Positions 26,742 through 36,366 are shown, counted from the first letter of the stretch. The stretch: DNA of 64,000 nt from Zoogloea sp. (GCA_016720685.1 JADKKC010000011.1:1-64000); one strand, 5' to 3'. The notes: generated by a model not told the origin, from the letters alone. Program-made: numbers and translations.

Positions 26742-29684
26742 TCAGGAAAGGCGGGCGAGGATCGCGCGCGCCTCATCCTGCTGGAGCCCCGAACCTTCGC
26801 GCAAGACCTCTTCAACGAGTTCCCGCGCTCCGTCCTTGTCACCCATTTCCTCGTAGGCGCGGGCCAGCTCGAGCTTGGTGGCCACTTCCTGCTGAAGATC
26901 GAGATCCAGGGGCGGCTCGGTGGGCGGCCCTGCATCCGGCAATTCGATTGCAGACGCGACAACAGGCCGCTTGAGTTCGAGATCGAGAGCCTTCAAGTCT
27001 GCCGCAGGCGCAAAGGCCGCCTTTACGGGAGCCTGCGCCTCAACTTTATCGTCCAGTTCGAAATCGAAATCCAGCAAGCTGCTGTCAAAACTCGTCCGCT
27101 CCAGATCGACGGTGGCTGCATCCACCGGCTCGCGGATACTGTCTTCGGCCAGCGTGGCTGTCAGATCCACATCGACGGTCTGATCGGACGGTGCCCCTGA
27201 GCGATGTTCGCCAAACTCGGAGCTGATCTCGAAGTCGAGATCACTGGCGTCAGGCAGGCTAAAGTCTGCCGCCAAGCGCTGGGGCCGCGTCGAGGTGGCC
27301 TCCAGATTGGGCATGACATCCCCGGCCACAAGTGTGGCACCCATCTCGGGCTGAGACACCTGATCAAAACCGAGATCGAAGTCCAGGCCGCTGCTGGCGG
27401 TCGGAGAACCGCCTCCCAGCGCAACGGTTCTCGCACTGCTCGAATCGTCTTCAACATTCAAATCGAGATCGAAATCGAGAATTCCGGCAGCGGGGAAGCT
27501 GGCTGCGGGCTGCGCAGGATGCGACTCTGCAGAAACAACCCGTTCGATATCTTCCATGCTGGCGTACTGATTGAGATCTCCGGGCAAAGCCCAAGTGTCC
27601 TTCAGCTGCGATGGTGACTCCAGTGGATCGTCGCTACCAAGCTGCGACGATTCACTCGTCATGAAGGCCGACTCGGCAACCGGGACTCGCCCAGTGCCTG
27701 CCTGCACAAAGCCGGTCGCTGCCGCAGCCCCTCCGGCAATCGTCTGGGGGCCGGGAGTTGAAGCCGCCGCTGCCGACATAGCCATCGTCGGGCCCGAAGG
27801 CACGCCCGGCGCCGGGATGCGGTACAACGGGCTATCCGGATCTACTTTACGCCCAAGAGCCGCCGCCTTTTCCCAATCCTGACCGTTGCCGCCAGTCAGC
27901 GAGTAGAGCTCGGTAGCGGTAGTCTCGAACTGCTTCAGATTCTTGCGCTGAGCATAAATCTCGAGGAGCTTCAGATGGACTCCGGTCCGCCCTGGATCAG
28001 TCTTGAGGGCATCCAGAAGGATTTCTTCGGCTTGGGCATCACGCCCATAGGCCATATACACATCGGCTTCCGCTACAGGGTCGACCCCTTCATCGGTATC
28101 GATCGACGAAAGCCCGGACTGACTGAAATCGGTCTGGATCTGGCTGCTGCTGCCTGTATCAACACTTTGCCCCACTGCGCTGCCAAAAACAGAACTCGAT
28201 CCGTCACCGAATTCGGACAGCGCGGGCGTCGTGGTAGGAGCACCCTGACCATTACGGCGTTGGTACAGCTTGTAGCCGCCCCATCCGAGCAACAGCGCGA
28301 GAATGCCTCCACCCCCAATCAACAGCGAGGTGTCATCCGCAGGAGACTGGACTTCCGGCGGCTTGACAGCTGCGGGCTCCGGCACGGGAGGTGGTGGCGG
28401 CGGGACCGGCCTCACCTCGGGAACAGGCTCCGGCGCCTTCGGAAGCTCGGGCTTTTCAGCGGCAATGGCAGGCGCAGCAACAGGCTCGACAGGAGCCTTT
28501 GCGACGGGAGGCTGCGGCACAACAGCCGGAGGCGGAGCTTCCGACTGCATCTGGGCCATGCCCTGGCTCTTCAGTTCGACCAGGCGCTGAAGCTCCTTGA
28601 TACTTTTTTCGAGTTCGGCCAAGCGGGTATTGGCTTCGCTCAATGCCTTGTCCCGAGAAACCAGATCTTCCTCGAGCGCCTGCAGGCGAGCAACGGACTT
28701 CTCTCCGCCAGCACCACCGGCACGCACACCCTCTTCGCTCTTTGAAACCTTGAGCCTATCGCTTGAGCCCGCAGCAGACTGGGCCCGGTCTTCGACCTTG
28801 GCCCCGATCTTGCCGCCACTACCTTGCTGTGTTGGCGCCTCCTTGGCCGGCCCGGCGGCAGCCTGCTCTGCAAGCTTCCGGCTGTAGCGCCCGAAATCTG
28901 ACGACTGGCCGACAAGCTGTTGACGTCCGCCTTCCCCAGCAACCTGACGTACACCTTCAGCATCGGGAATACGCAGGATCTTGCCGGCTTGCAGGCGATT
29001 CATGTCATCGCCTTCAAAAGCCGAGCGATTTCCCTGGAAGAGAGCCATCAGCATCTGCTCCATGGAAACGCCTTCCGGCCGGTTCTCCATGGCGATGCGA
29101 TTCAGCGTATCGCCAGATTGCACCATGTAGGTGCGCCCTCCCCCCGGCGAAGCCGCAGCGGGCCGCGCGATGCGCGCAGCAGCGGAACGACGCACGGCCG
29201 GAGAGCCGGCGCGCACGCCAGACTGGTCATAACGCATTTCCGGCGACGCCACCGCAACAGATGCTCGAGCGCTCCCGGTATCGGGAGGATCCAGCAGGAA
29301 GGTATATTCTCGAATGAGGCGCCCGGCCGACCAGTTCAACTCGACCAGCATATCAACGAAGGGCTCGTTGATCGGTCTGTCGCTACTGACCCTCACGACG
29401 GCGCCGCTACCTCGACGTTCAACAGACATGCGCAATCCGCTGACAGAGGGGGAGTAATCTATCCCTGCCTGCCGGAAGGCGTCTGCCGACGCGAGACGCG
29501 CCGTCATGTTCTGGATTTCTTCGGGCGCGGCAGCGATTTCCACCTCTGCACGCAGAGGTTGACCGAGTCCGCTCAGGACTGTAATTCGCCCAAGCCCCGC
29601 TGCGGTGGCACTGAAGGACAGCGCACTGATTGCGGCAGCGAGCAGGGTGCGTTTTAGCCGACTATTCACGAGGTTCTTATGCAC
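26742..29684 (-). CDS. fimV: FimV/HubP-family polar membrane protein
   Basis: A 980-residue protein. A signal sequence (about residues 1-28) is followed by the FimV N-terminal domain, a LysM peptidoglycan-binding domain (TYMVQSGDTLNRIAMENRP, about 185-245), a coiled coil (about 340-390), a Pro-rich stretch, one membrane helix (about 463-482, then YQRR), a long acidic cytoplasmic region rich in Asp/Leu/Phe repeats (FDLDLNVEDD, LDFDFELDD), and a C-terminal TPR-like motif (VATKLELARAYEEMGDKDGA). This is the FimV/HubP architecture, which organises the cell pole and supports twitching motility. It heads the gene train down to metZ. Confidence 0.93.
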   Translation of the reverse strand: MHKNLVNSRLKRTLLAAAISALSFSATAAGLGRITVLSGLGQPLRAEVEIAAAPEEIQNMTARLASADAFRQAGIDYSPSVSGLRMSVERRGSGAVVRVSSDRPINEPFVDMLVELNWSAGRLIREYTFLLDPPDTGSARASVAVASPEMRYDQSGVRAGSPAVRRSAAARIARPAAASPGGGRTYMVQSGDTLNRIAMENRPEGVSMEQMLMALFQGNRSAFEGDDMNRLQAGKILRIPDAEGVRQVAGEGGRQQLVGQSSDFGRYSRKLAEQAAAGPAKEAPTQQGSGGKIGAKVEDRAQSAAGSSDRLKVSKSEEGVRAGGAGGEKSVARLQALEEDLVSRDKALSEANTRLAELEKSIKELQRLVELKSQGMAQMQSEAPPPAVVPQPPVAKAPVEPVAAPAIAAEKPELPKAPEPVPEVRPVPPPPPPVPEPAAVKPPEVQSPADDTSLLIGGGGILALLLGWGGYKLYQRRNGQGAPTTTPALSEFGDGSSSVFGSAVGQSVDTGSSSQIQTDFSQSGLSSIDTDEGVDPVAEADVYMAYGRDAQAEEILLDALKTDPGRTGVHLKLLEIYAQRKNLKQFETTATELYSLTGGNGQDWEKAAALGRKVDPDSPLYRIPAPGVPSGPTMAMSAAAASTPGPQTIAGGAAAATGFVQAGTGRVPVAESAFMTSESSQLGSDDPLESPSQLKDTWALPGDLNQYASMEDIERVVSAESHPAQPAASFPAAGILDFDLDLNVEDDSSSARTVALGGGSPTASSGLDFDLGFDQVSQPEMGATLVAGDVMPNLEATSTRPQRLAADFSLPDASDLDFEISSEFGEHRSGAPSDQTVDVDLTATLAEDSIREPVDAATVDLERTSFDSSLLDFDFELDDKVEAQAPVKAAFAPAADLKALDLELKRPVVASAIELPDAGPPTEPPLDLDLQQEVATKLELARAYEEMGDKDGARELVEEVLREGSGLQQDEARAILARLS

Positions 29685-29732
29685 GAAGGCTGATCATCGA
29701 AATCGAGTTATCGATGAACATAACATCATGGG

Positions 29733-29777
29733 TTTGGTGAGGCAAGTTCAAGCACTATTTGAACTCGCCTCACCAAA
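29733..29777. repeat. 19-bp near-perfect inverted repeat between asd and fimV
   Basis: The arm TTTGGTGAGGCAAGTTCAA (29733-29751) and its near-complement at 29759-29777 differ at one position and are separated by 7 bases. It lies 48 bases upstream of fimV and 15 bases before the hairpin at 29793-29818. No T-run follows on either strand, so it is not a typical terminator. It could be an operator or an RNA hairpin in the fimV leader. Confidence 0.7.
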
Positions 29778-29792
29778 GTGAGCTGCCAATTG

Positions 29793-29818
29793 AAAAAGGC
29801 GGCTTTCGCCGCCTTTTT
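29793..29818 (-). terminator. Rho-independent terminator after asd
   Basis: Perfect stem AAAAAGGCGGC / GCCGCCTTTTT with a TTTC loop, 6 bases beyond the asd stop codon. The A- and T-flanks make it bidirectional in form, but only asd runs into it. Confidence 0.88.
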
Positions 29819-29823
29819 CAATA

Positions 29824-30948
29824 TCAATCTTCCAGCAGAACCCGCAACATGCGTCGCAGCGGCTCCGCGGCTCCCCACAAAAGCTGGTCGCCGACGGTGA
29901 AGGCCGAGATGTACTCGCCACCCATGGCGAGCTTCCGGATGCGGCCAACGGGAACCGTCAGCGTGCCGGTCACTGCGGTCGGGGTCAGGTCTCTCATCGA
30001 CGCCTCGCGCTGATTCGGAACAACCTTGACCCAGTCATTGGCCGTGGCCAGCATGCTCTCGATCTCGTCGACCGGGATATCCTTGCGCAGCTTCAGGGTA
30101 AGCGCCTGGCTATGGCAGCGCATCGCGCCGATACGCACGCAGAGGCCGTCGATGGGCACCACCGGAGCACTGAAGCCTTCGCCGCGACCGAGGATCTTGT
30201 TGGTTTCGACACCGCCCTTCCACTCTTCCTTGGACTGGCCGTTTCCAAGATCCTTGTCGATCCACGGAATCAACGAGCCGGCAAGCGGCACGCCGAAATT
30301 GGAAGCCGGGAAGGCCTCGTCGCGCATGGTGCCAGCCACTTCGCGGTCGATATCGAGGATTGCCGAGGCAGGATCGTCGAGCAATTCTTTGACCGAGCGG
30401 TTCAGTTCGCCCATCTGGGACAGCAACTCGCGCATGTTCTGCGCACCTGCGCCGGATGCTGCCTGGTAGGTCATGGACGTAGCCCATTCGACCAGATCAC
30501 GCTGGAACAGGCCGCCGAGAGCCATCAGCATCAGCGACACGGTGCAGTTGCCGCCGATCCAGTCGCGGCCACCCTTGACGAGCGAATCCTTGATCACGTT
30601 CATGTTGACCGGATCAAGAATGATGACTGCCTTGGGGTCCATGCGCAGCGTGGAAGCAGCATCGATCCAGTGACCGCTCCAGCCCGCTGCACGCAGCTTC
30701 GGGTACACGTCGCTGGTGTAGTCACCGCCCTGGCAGGTAATGACGATGTCCATCGTCTTCAGTTCATCGATGTTCCGGGCGTCCTTCAGCGCGGGGGCTT
30801 CCTTGCCGAAATTCGGCGCCTTGCCGCCCGGATTGGAGGTGGTGAAGAACACCGGCTCGATCAGTGCAAAATCATTCTCTTCGCGCATGCGCTGCATGAG
30901 CACGGAACCAACCATTCCGCGCCAGCCAACCAGACCCACTCTTTTCAT
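29824..30948 (-). CDS. asd: Aspartate-semialdehyde dehydrogenase
   Basis: Reduces aspartyl phosphate to aspartate semialdehyde for lysine, methionine, threonine and diaminopimelate synthesis. The 374-residue protein begins MKRVGLVGWRGMVGSVLMQRM (NADP-binding loop) and has the active-site Cys in GGNCTVSLM (about residue 134). Length and start match the E. coli-type enzyme. It lies 38 bases after leuB and ends in a terminator. Confidence 0.97.
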   Translation of the reverse strand: MKRVGLVGWRGMVGSVLMQRMREENDFALIEPVFFTTSNPGGKAPNFGKEAPALKDARNIDELKTMDIVITCQGGDYTSDVYPKLRAAGWSGHWIDAASTLRMDPKAVIILDPVNMNVIKDSLVKGGRDWIGGNCTVSLMLMALGGLFQRDLVEWATSMTYQAASGAGAQNMRELLSQMGELNRSVKELLDDPASAILDIDREVAGTMRDEAFPASNFGVPLAGSLIPWIDKDLGNGQSKEEWKGGVETNKILGRGEGFSAPVVPIDGLCVRIGAMRCHSQALTLKLRKDIPVDEIESMLATANDWVKVVPNQREASMRDLTPTAVTGTLTVPVGRIRKLAMGGEYISAFTVGDQLLWGAAEPLRRMLRVLLED

Positions 30949-30986
30949 TTCGATCCCCGATCAGATTTGATTATTTTTTCAAATGT

Positions 30987-32048
30987 TTACAGCGCAGCGA
31001 TAACCGCGTCACCCATTTCCCTGGTGCCTACACGACGGGTGCCCGGCTCGTAGATGTCACCGGTGCGATAGCCAGCGGCGAGTACCTTTTTCACCGCGGT
31101 TTCGATGCGCGCGGCCTGGGCCTCCATGTTGAAGCTGTAGCGCAGCATCATGGCTGCCGACAACATGGTCGCCAGCGGGTTGGCCAGGTCCTTGCCGGCA
31201 ATATCGGGGGCGGAGCCATGACTCGGCTCATACATGCCCTTGCCCTGGGCATTGAGGGAAGCAGACGGCAGCATGCCGATGGAGCCGGTGAGCATGGAGG
31301 CTTCGTCGGAGAGAATGTCGCCGAACATGTTGCCGGTCACCATCACGTCGAACTGCTTGGGGGCGCGCACAAGTTGCATCGCGGCGTTGTCGACGAGCAT
31401 GTGGGTGAGTTCCACATCCGGGTAGTCGGCGGACAGTTCAATCATCACGTCACGCCACAGCTGGGTGGTTTCGAGGACGTTCATCTTGTCCACCGAACAC
31501 AGCCTTTTATCGCGCTTGCGGGCGGCTTCGAAAGCCACCTTGCCGATGCGGCGGATTTCGGACTCCGAGTAGATCATCGTGTTGAAACCGACGCGCTCAC
31601 CGTTTTCAACGCGGATGCCGCGGGGCTGGCCGAAGTAGATGTCGCCAGTGAGTTCGCGCACGATGAGGATATCCAGCCCGGCAACGATCTCGGGCTTGAG
31701 CGACGAGGCATTGGCGAGTTCGGGGTAAAGAATCGCCGGACGCAGGTTGGCGAAAAGCTCGAGCTGCCGACGAATGCCGAGCAGGCCGAGTTCGGGACGC
31801 TGCTCCCGCGGGAAGCTATCCCACTTCGGCCCGCCCACAGCACCGAGCAGCAGCGCATCGGCTTCATCGGCAAGACGAACGGTTTCTTCCGGCAAGGGCT
31901 TGCCCGTAGCATCAACGGCGGCGCCGCCCACGAGAGCCGTTTCGGCTTCGAACTTGACACCGTCATCACGCATGGCATCGAGCATGCGCAGAGTCTGACC
32001 GATGATTTCGGGGCCGATACCGTCACCCGGCAGAACGCAGATTTTCAT
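30987..32048 (-). CDS. leuB: 3-isopropylmalate dehydrogenase
   Basis: Third step of leucine synthesis: oxidative decarboxylation of 3-isopropylmalate with NAD. The ATG at 32048 (MKICVLPGDGIGPEI, 353 residues) has GGAA about 8 bases upstream and is preferred over the start seven codons earlier. Family segments include LLGAVGGPKWD, RELTGDIYFGQPRG and the metal/NAD-binding EPSHGSAPDIAGKDLANP (about residues 280-297). It lies between leuD and asd, the usual betaproteobacterial order. Confidence 0.97.
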   Translation of the reverse strand: MKICVLPGDGIGPEIIGQTLRMLDAMRDDGVKFEAETALVGGAAVDATGKPLPEETVRLADEADALLLGAVGGPKWDSFPREQRPELGLLGIRRQLELFANLRPAILYPELANASSLKPEIVAGLDILIVRELTGDIYFGQPRGIRVENGERVGFNTMIYSESEIRRIGKVAFEAARKRDKRLCSVDKMNVLETTQLWRDVMIELSADYPDVELTHMLVDNAAMQLVRAPKQFDVMVTGNMFGDILSDEASMLTGSIGMLPSASLNAQGKGMYEPSHGSAPDIAGKDLANPLATMLSAAMMLRYSFNMEAQAARIETAVKKVLAAGYRTGDIYEPGTRRVGTREMGDAVIAAL

Positions 32049-32113
32049 TGTAGTTTTCCGTTTTTTCATTGGTCGATACCGGCAACAGGGCTGCCGCCGG
32101 ACGATCGCAGTAA

Positions 32114-32752
32114 TCAGGCGAACAGCCAGGGCTGCTCGACGCGGCGACGGGCTTCGTAGTCACGGATGATGTCGGCACGACGCAGGGTCAGGCCGATGTC
32201 GTCCCAGCCATTGAGCAGGCATTCGCGGCGGAACGGATCCACGTTGAAGGGGATCACCTTGCCGTCGGCGCGGGTAATGGTCTGAGCCTGAAGATCCACC
32301 GCCAGCCGATAGCCGTCGGCCCCAAGGCACTGGGCAAACAGTTCTTCGACTTCGGCGGCATCCAGCTTGATGGGCAGGAGGCCATTCTTGAAGCAGTTGT
32401 TGAAGAAGATGTCGGCAAAACTCGGACCGATGATCACGCGGAAGCCGTAATCCTCCAGCGCCCACGGGGCATGCTCGCGGGAGCTGCCACAACCGAAGTT
32501 GTCGCGGGTCAGCAGGATCTGGGCGCCTTGGTAGCGGGGCTGATTAAGGACAAAATCCGGGTTCTCCGGGCGACCGGAATTGTCCTGCCCCGGCTGCCCG
32601 ACATCCAGGTAGCGCCACTCGTCGAACAGGTTGGGGCCGAAGCCGCTGCGCTTGATCGACTTGAGAAACTGCTTGGGAATGATTGCATCGGTATCGACGT
32701 TGGCGCGATCCATCGGCGCCACGAGACCGTCGAGTTTCTGGAAAGGCTTCAT
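32114..32752 (-). CDS. leuD: 3-isopropylmalate dehydratase small subunit
   Basis: Swivel-domain subunit of isopropylmalate isomerase, the partner of LeuC. The 212 residues start MKPFQKLDGLVAPMDRANVD and contain DAIIPKQFL and the substrate-loop GCGSSREHAPWAL (about 76-88). Its ATG shares one base with the stop of the small lipoprotein gene upstream (TAATG), so translation is coupled to it. Confidence 0.97.
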   Translation of the reverse strand: MKPFQKLDGLVAPMDRANVDTDAIIPKQFLKSIKRSGFGPNLFDEWRYLDVGQPGQDNSGRPENPDFVLNQPRYQGAQILLTRDNFGCGSSREHAPWALEDYGFRVIIGPSFADIFFNNCFKNGLLPIKLDAAEVEELFAQCLGADGYRLAVDLQAQTITRADGKVIPFNVDPFRRECLLNGWDDIGLTLRRADIIRDYEARRRVEQPWLFA

Positions 32753-32877
32753 TACTTGGCTACCTTCTGGATGGCCTCGCCACCCTTTTCAAGATCCTTG
32801 CCGAACCCCTGCACGGTGTTGCAACCGGCGAGGAGCGCGACGGCAAATACACCGACCAGCGCGATGACTTTACGCAT
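32752..32877 (-). CDS. Entericidin-like small lipoprotein
   Basis: A 41-residue protein: a signal sequence MRKVIALVGVFAVALL, the lipobox LAGC with Cys at residue 19, and a short tail (NTVQGFGKDLEKGGEAIQK) that matches the entericidin A/B family (typical GKDIQKGGEAI-like core). Entericidins are tiny outer-membrane-directed lipoproteins linked in enterobacteria to stationary-phase stress. It is encoded between leuC and leuD, 20 bases after leuC, and its stop overlaps the leuD start. The role in the leucine operon is not known; cotranscription is inferred from spacing. Confidence 0.85.
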   Translation of the reverse strand: MRKVIALVGVFAVALLAGCNTVQGFGKDLEKGGEAIQKVAK

Positions 32878-32897
32878 GACTGATTGTCTCCGCGACT

Positions 32898-34307
32898 TCA
32901 GGCGAGTTCGCGCACATCGGCGAAATGACCAGCGATTGCAGCCGCGGCGGCCATTGCCGGGCTGACCAGGTGCGTTCTGCCACCCGCGCCCTGACGGCCT
33001 TCAAAGTTGCGGTTCGACGTGGAGGCACAGCGCTCACCCGCTTCGAGACGATCCGCGTTCATGGCCAGACACATGGAACAGCCCGGCTCGCGCCATTCAA
33101 AACCGGCGGCAACGAAGATCTTGTCGAGACCTTCGGCTTCGGCCTGGCGCTTGACGAGGCCGGAGCCCGGCACAACCAGAACCAGCTTGACGTTGTCGGC
33201 CTTGCGGCGGCCCTGCGCCACTGCGGCTGCAGCACGCAGATCCTCGATACGCGAGTTGGTGCATGAACCGATAAAGACCTTGTCGATCGCAATGTCCTTG
33301 ATCGGCGTACGCGGCGTGAGCCCCATATACTGAAGCGCGCGCTCCATGCCTTCGCGCTTGACCGGGTCTTTCTCGAGTGCCGGATCCGGCACGCTCGCGT
33401 CGACAGAAGCCACCATTTCGGGCGATGTACCCCAGGTAACCTGAGGCTGGATCTGCGCGGCATCGAGCTCCACCACGGCATCGAAGACGGCGCCGTCATC
33501 CGAATGCAGGGTCTTCCAGTATTCGACTGCACGATCCCACAGTGCACCCTTTGGCGAAAAAGGCCGGTCTTTTAGGTAGGCGACGGTTTGATCGTCAACA
33601 GCGACAAGGCCGGCACGGGCCCCTGCTTCGATGGCCATGTTGCAAATGGTCATGCGGCCTTCGACCGACAGGCCACGAATGGCGCTGCCGCCGAACTCCA
33701 TCGCGTAACCGGTTCCGCCCGCCGTGCCGATGCGGCCGATGATCGCCAGCACGACGTCCTTGGCAGTTACGCCGGCGCCGAGCTGGCCATCGACGCGGAT
33801 CAGCATGGTTTTGGACTTCTTCTGGAGCAGGCACTGGGTTGCCATCACGTGCTCGACTTCCGAGGTGCCGATGCCGTGAGCCAGGCACGCAAAGGCGCCG
33901 TGCGTGGACGTGTGGGAGTCACCGCAGACGACGGTCATGCCCGGCAGGATTGCGCCGTTTTCCGGCCCGATGACGTGCACGATGCCCTGGCGCGCGTCCT
34001 TGAACGGGAAATAGGCCAGCGCTCCGACTTCACGGATGTTGCTGTCCAGGGTTTCCACCTGCTGACGGGAAACCGGGTCGAGAATGCCCCGCTCCCAGTG
34101 ATCGGTGGGCGTGTTGTGGTCGGCCGTTGCAACGATCGAATCCACGCGCCAGGGCTTGCGCCCGGCCAGCTTGAGGCCTTCGAAGGCCTGGGGGCTGGTG
34201 ACTTCGTGAACGAGGTGACGGTCGATGTAGATCAGCGCAGTGCCGTCGTCTTCGACGTGGACCACGTGGCTCGACCACAATTTTTCGTAAAGCGTTTGCG
34301 CTTGCAT
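32898..34307 (-). CDS. leuC: 3-isopropylmalate dehydratase large subunit
   Basis: Aconitase-family subunit of isopropylmalate isomerase, holding the 4Fe-4S cluster. The 469-residue protein has the cluster Cys residues in IGSCTNSRIEDL and EPGCSMCLAMN (about 345-410), and the early HLVHEVTSPQAFEGL segment. It is the first gene of a leuC-entericidin-leuD-leuB-asd cluster. Confidence 0.98.
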   Translation of the reverse strand: MQAQTLYEKLWSSHVVHVEDDGTALIYIDRHLVHEVTSPQAFEGLKLAGRKPWRVDSIVATADHNTPTDHWERGILDPVSRQQVETLDSNIREVGALAYFPFKDARQGIVHVIGPENGAILPGMTVVCGDSHTSTHGAFACLAHGIGTSEVEHVMATQCLLQKKSKTMLIRVDGQLGAGVTAKDVVLAIIGRIGTAGGTGYAMEFGGSAIRGLSVEGRMTICNMAIEAGARAGLVAVDDQTVAYLKDRPFSPKGALWDRAVEYWKTLHSDDGAVFDAVVELDAAQIQPQVTWGTSPEMVASVDASVPDPALEKDPVKREGMERALQYMGLTPRTPIKDIAIDKVFIGSCTNSRIEDLRAAAAVAQGRRKADNVKLVLVVPGSGLVKRQAEAEGLDKIFVAAGFEWREPGCSMCLAMNADRLEAGERCASTSNRNFEGRQGAGGRTHLVSPAMAAAAAIAGHFADVRELA

Positions 34308-34344
34308 GGGCGGGAAGTCAGAGCTGAAGGGCGGAAAACTTTTA

Positions 34345-35208
34345 TTATTTCACAGGCCTTGCGCGCTGAGTAGCTTGCTCGTACAGGGGCATGACCCGAG
34401 CGGCGTATTGCTGCAGATCCTGCTGCCGAGTCTCGTTGGACGGGTGGGTCGACAACCACTGCGGCGGAGCACCGCTGGAAGCCTTGGCCATCTTCTGCCA
34501 AAGGCTGATTGCGGCACGGGGGTCGTAGCCGCCAAGGGCTGCAAGTTCGACACCGATACGGTCGGCCTCAGTCTCGTGTTCACGGCTGTTGGGCAGTTCG
34601 AAACTCACCTTGGCCACGGTGCCGATGAGGTCGGTTCCCGCCCGGCCAACGCCAAGCACGGCGCCGACAACCGCTACGCCGACGTTCGTCACCATCGACT
34701 GCGACGCCCGTTCACGGGCATGCTCGCGCAGCGCATGGGCAATCTCGTGGCCCATGATGGCGGCGATCTCGTTGTCGGTCAGTGACAGCTTTTCGATAAT
34801 TCCGGAGTAGAACACGATCTTTCCTCCGGCCATGCACCAGGCGTTGAGATCGTTCGAAGTGAGCACATTCACCTCCCACTGCCAGGCCGGCGCGTCGGGC
34901 CGGAAAGCCCCGGTTGCCGGGATCAGGCGACGGGCCACCGCACGCACACGCTCAACCTGGTCCTTGTCCCGGTTCAGGGCGTTCTTCTGCCCCGCCTGCT
35001 GGATGATCTGGTGATAGCTCTGGGACGACGCCTGCTCCATCTCCTTGGACGAGACCATCATCATCTGGCGACGCTCGATACCCACCGCCCCGCCCTGGGT
35101 CGTTTGCACTGTCTGGCAGGCGGTCACGACGCCCGCGGCGATCATCACGGGCAAAAAGCCCTGCAGCCATCCAAAATGTCTATTCATGCTTTGACTCAAA
35201 CTGTTCAT
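34345..35208 (-). CDS. M48-family metalloprotease, probable lipoprotein
   Basis: A zinc peptidase of up to 287 residues related to LoiP/YcaL. The N-terminus is hydrophobic with a lipobox-like VVTAC (Cys at residue 31 from the first ATG, or 24 from the ATG at 35187), so export as a lipoprotein is likely. The metal site is HEIAHALREH with the third ligand in HETEADRIG. A C-terminal WLSTHPSNETR is typical of periplasmic M48 peptidases. The first ATG (35208) abuts the stop of the upstream MFS gene with no gap. A role in envelope protein quality control is inferred. Confidence 0.88.
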   Translation of the reverse strand: MNSLSQSMNRHFGWLQGFLPVMIAAGVVTACQTVQTTQGGAVGIERRQMMMVSSKEMEQASSQSYHQIIQQAGQKNALNRDKDQVERVRAVARRLIPATGAFRPDAPAWQWEVNVLTSNDLNAWCMAGGKIVFYSGIIEKLSLTDNEIAAIMGHEIAHALREHARERASQSMVTNVGVAVVGAVLGVGRAGTDLIGTVAKVSFELPNSREHETEADRIGVELAALGGYDPRAAISLWQKMAKASSGAPPQWLSTHPSNETRQQDLQQYAARVMPLYEQATQRARPVK

Positions 35209-36366
35209 TTAATTGCCTACCCGCCCTGAACTGCCCCGCTCCTGCCAGCCGCCGACGAGCACCAGCAAGCCGACAAGCGCAAACAGCGATCCGAGCGAAT
35301 AGGTCCAGGCCGGCCCGATGCTTTCCCAAGTGTAGCCACTAATCAGACCGCCGATCATTCCCCCGGCGCCAAACGAAATACTGCCGTACAAGGCCTGACC
35401 ACGCGCCTGGTGACGGGTTCCGAACCAGCCATTCACGGCAGCCACAGCAGCCGCGTGATAAGCGCCAAAGGTTGCACCATGAAGCACCTGGGCGAACAGC
35501 AACACCACCAACGACTCCGCCCCCCAGCCTATCAACAAAAACCGCAGCACGGCCGCCGCGAGACTGAAGATCAGGATTCCACGCAGAGAAGAGGCGCGAA
35601 GCAGCTGCGGCATCCCCATGAAAACGACGATTTCAGCAACAACACCAAGGGTCCACATCCACCCCACCAGCGACTTGCTGTAGCCATGGGCAACCAGGTG
35701 CAAGGAGTAGAAAACGTAAAGCGCTCCGTGAGCGGCGGACATGAAAAAGCACGCAGCCAGCAGCGCCCTCACGTCGGGCCGTCGCAAAATTTCGCTGAGC
35801 GCGACATGCACGGCGGGCGCCGTTGAGGCACGCGCCTCCGGGATCATCAGCGCGCAAAACAGGATTCCCCCAAGCAACGCCAACGAAATCCACAAGAGCG
35901 CAGCCACAGGCAGATCGTCGAGAAGATAACCAAGGCCCAGCACCGCCACGATAAAACCCACCGAACCCCACACGCGGATGTTGCCGTAGCGGCCGGCCTG
36001 CCCCTGCAAATGAGCAAAGGTCAGCGTTTCGATCAGCGGCAGTGCCGCACTCCAGAAAAAAGCCAGAAAAGCCATGCTGGCAAACAGCGCGCCATAGGCA
36101 TCGCTCACCAGAAACCCTGCAAAACCAATCAGCGACAAAAGTGCAGACAGGCGCAGGATGGTCGTGCGGGCCCCCAGCCGGTCGGCCAGCCAGCCCCAAA
36201 GTGCCGGCGCCAGCATGCGCATGACGGACATCAGCGACATCAGCACGGCAATTTGCGCTGCCGTGTTGCCGATGGATTGCAGGTAAAGGCTGAAGTAGGG
36301 AGAAAAGGCGCCGATGAAAGCGAAATAGAAGAAGTAATAGCCGGACAAGCGCCAGTAGGGAATCAT
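35209..36366 (-). CDS. Major facilitator superfamily transporter (HcaT-like)
   Basis: An inner-membrane transporter of about 385 residues with twelve predicted helices. The N-terminus MIPYWRLSGYYFFYFAFIGA followed by PYFSLYLQSIG resembles the PPP/HcaT-type family (named for 3-phenylpropionate uptake, though many members have unknown substrates). The MFS loop between helices 2 and 3 is WGWLADRLGART. The ATG at 36366 starts the conserved region; the open frame runs on to 36444. Substrate unknown. It stops immediately before the M48 protease gene. Confidence 0.85.
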   Translation of the reverse strand: MIPYWRLSGYYFFYFAFIGAFSPYFSLYLQSIGNTAAQIAVLMSLMSVMRMLAPALWGWLADRLGARTTILRLSALLSLIGFAGFLVSDAYGALFASMAFLAFFWSAALPLIETLTFAHLQGQAGRYGNIRVWGSVGFIVAVLGLGYLLDDLPVAALLWISLALLGGILFCALMIPEARASTAPAVHVALSEILRRPDVRALLAACFFMSAAHGALYVFYSLHLVAHGYSKSLVGWMWTLGVVAEIVVFMGMPQLLRASSLRGILIFSLAAAVLRFLLIGWGAESLVVLLFAQVLHGATFGAYHAAAVAAVNGWFGTRHQARGQALYGSISFGAGGMIGGLISGYTWESIGPAWTYSLGSLFALVGLLVLVGGWQERGSSGRVGN

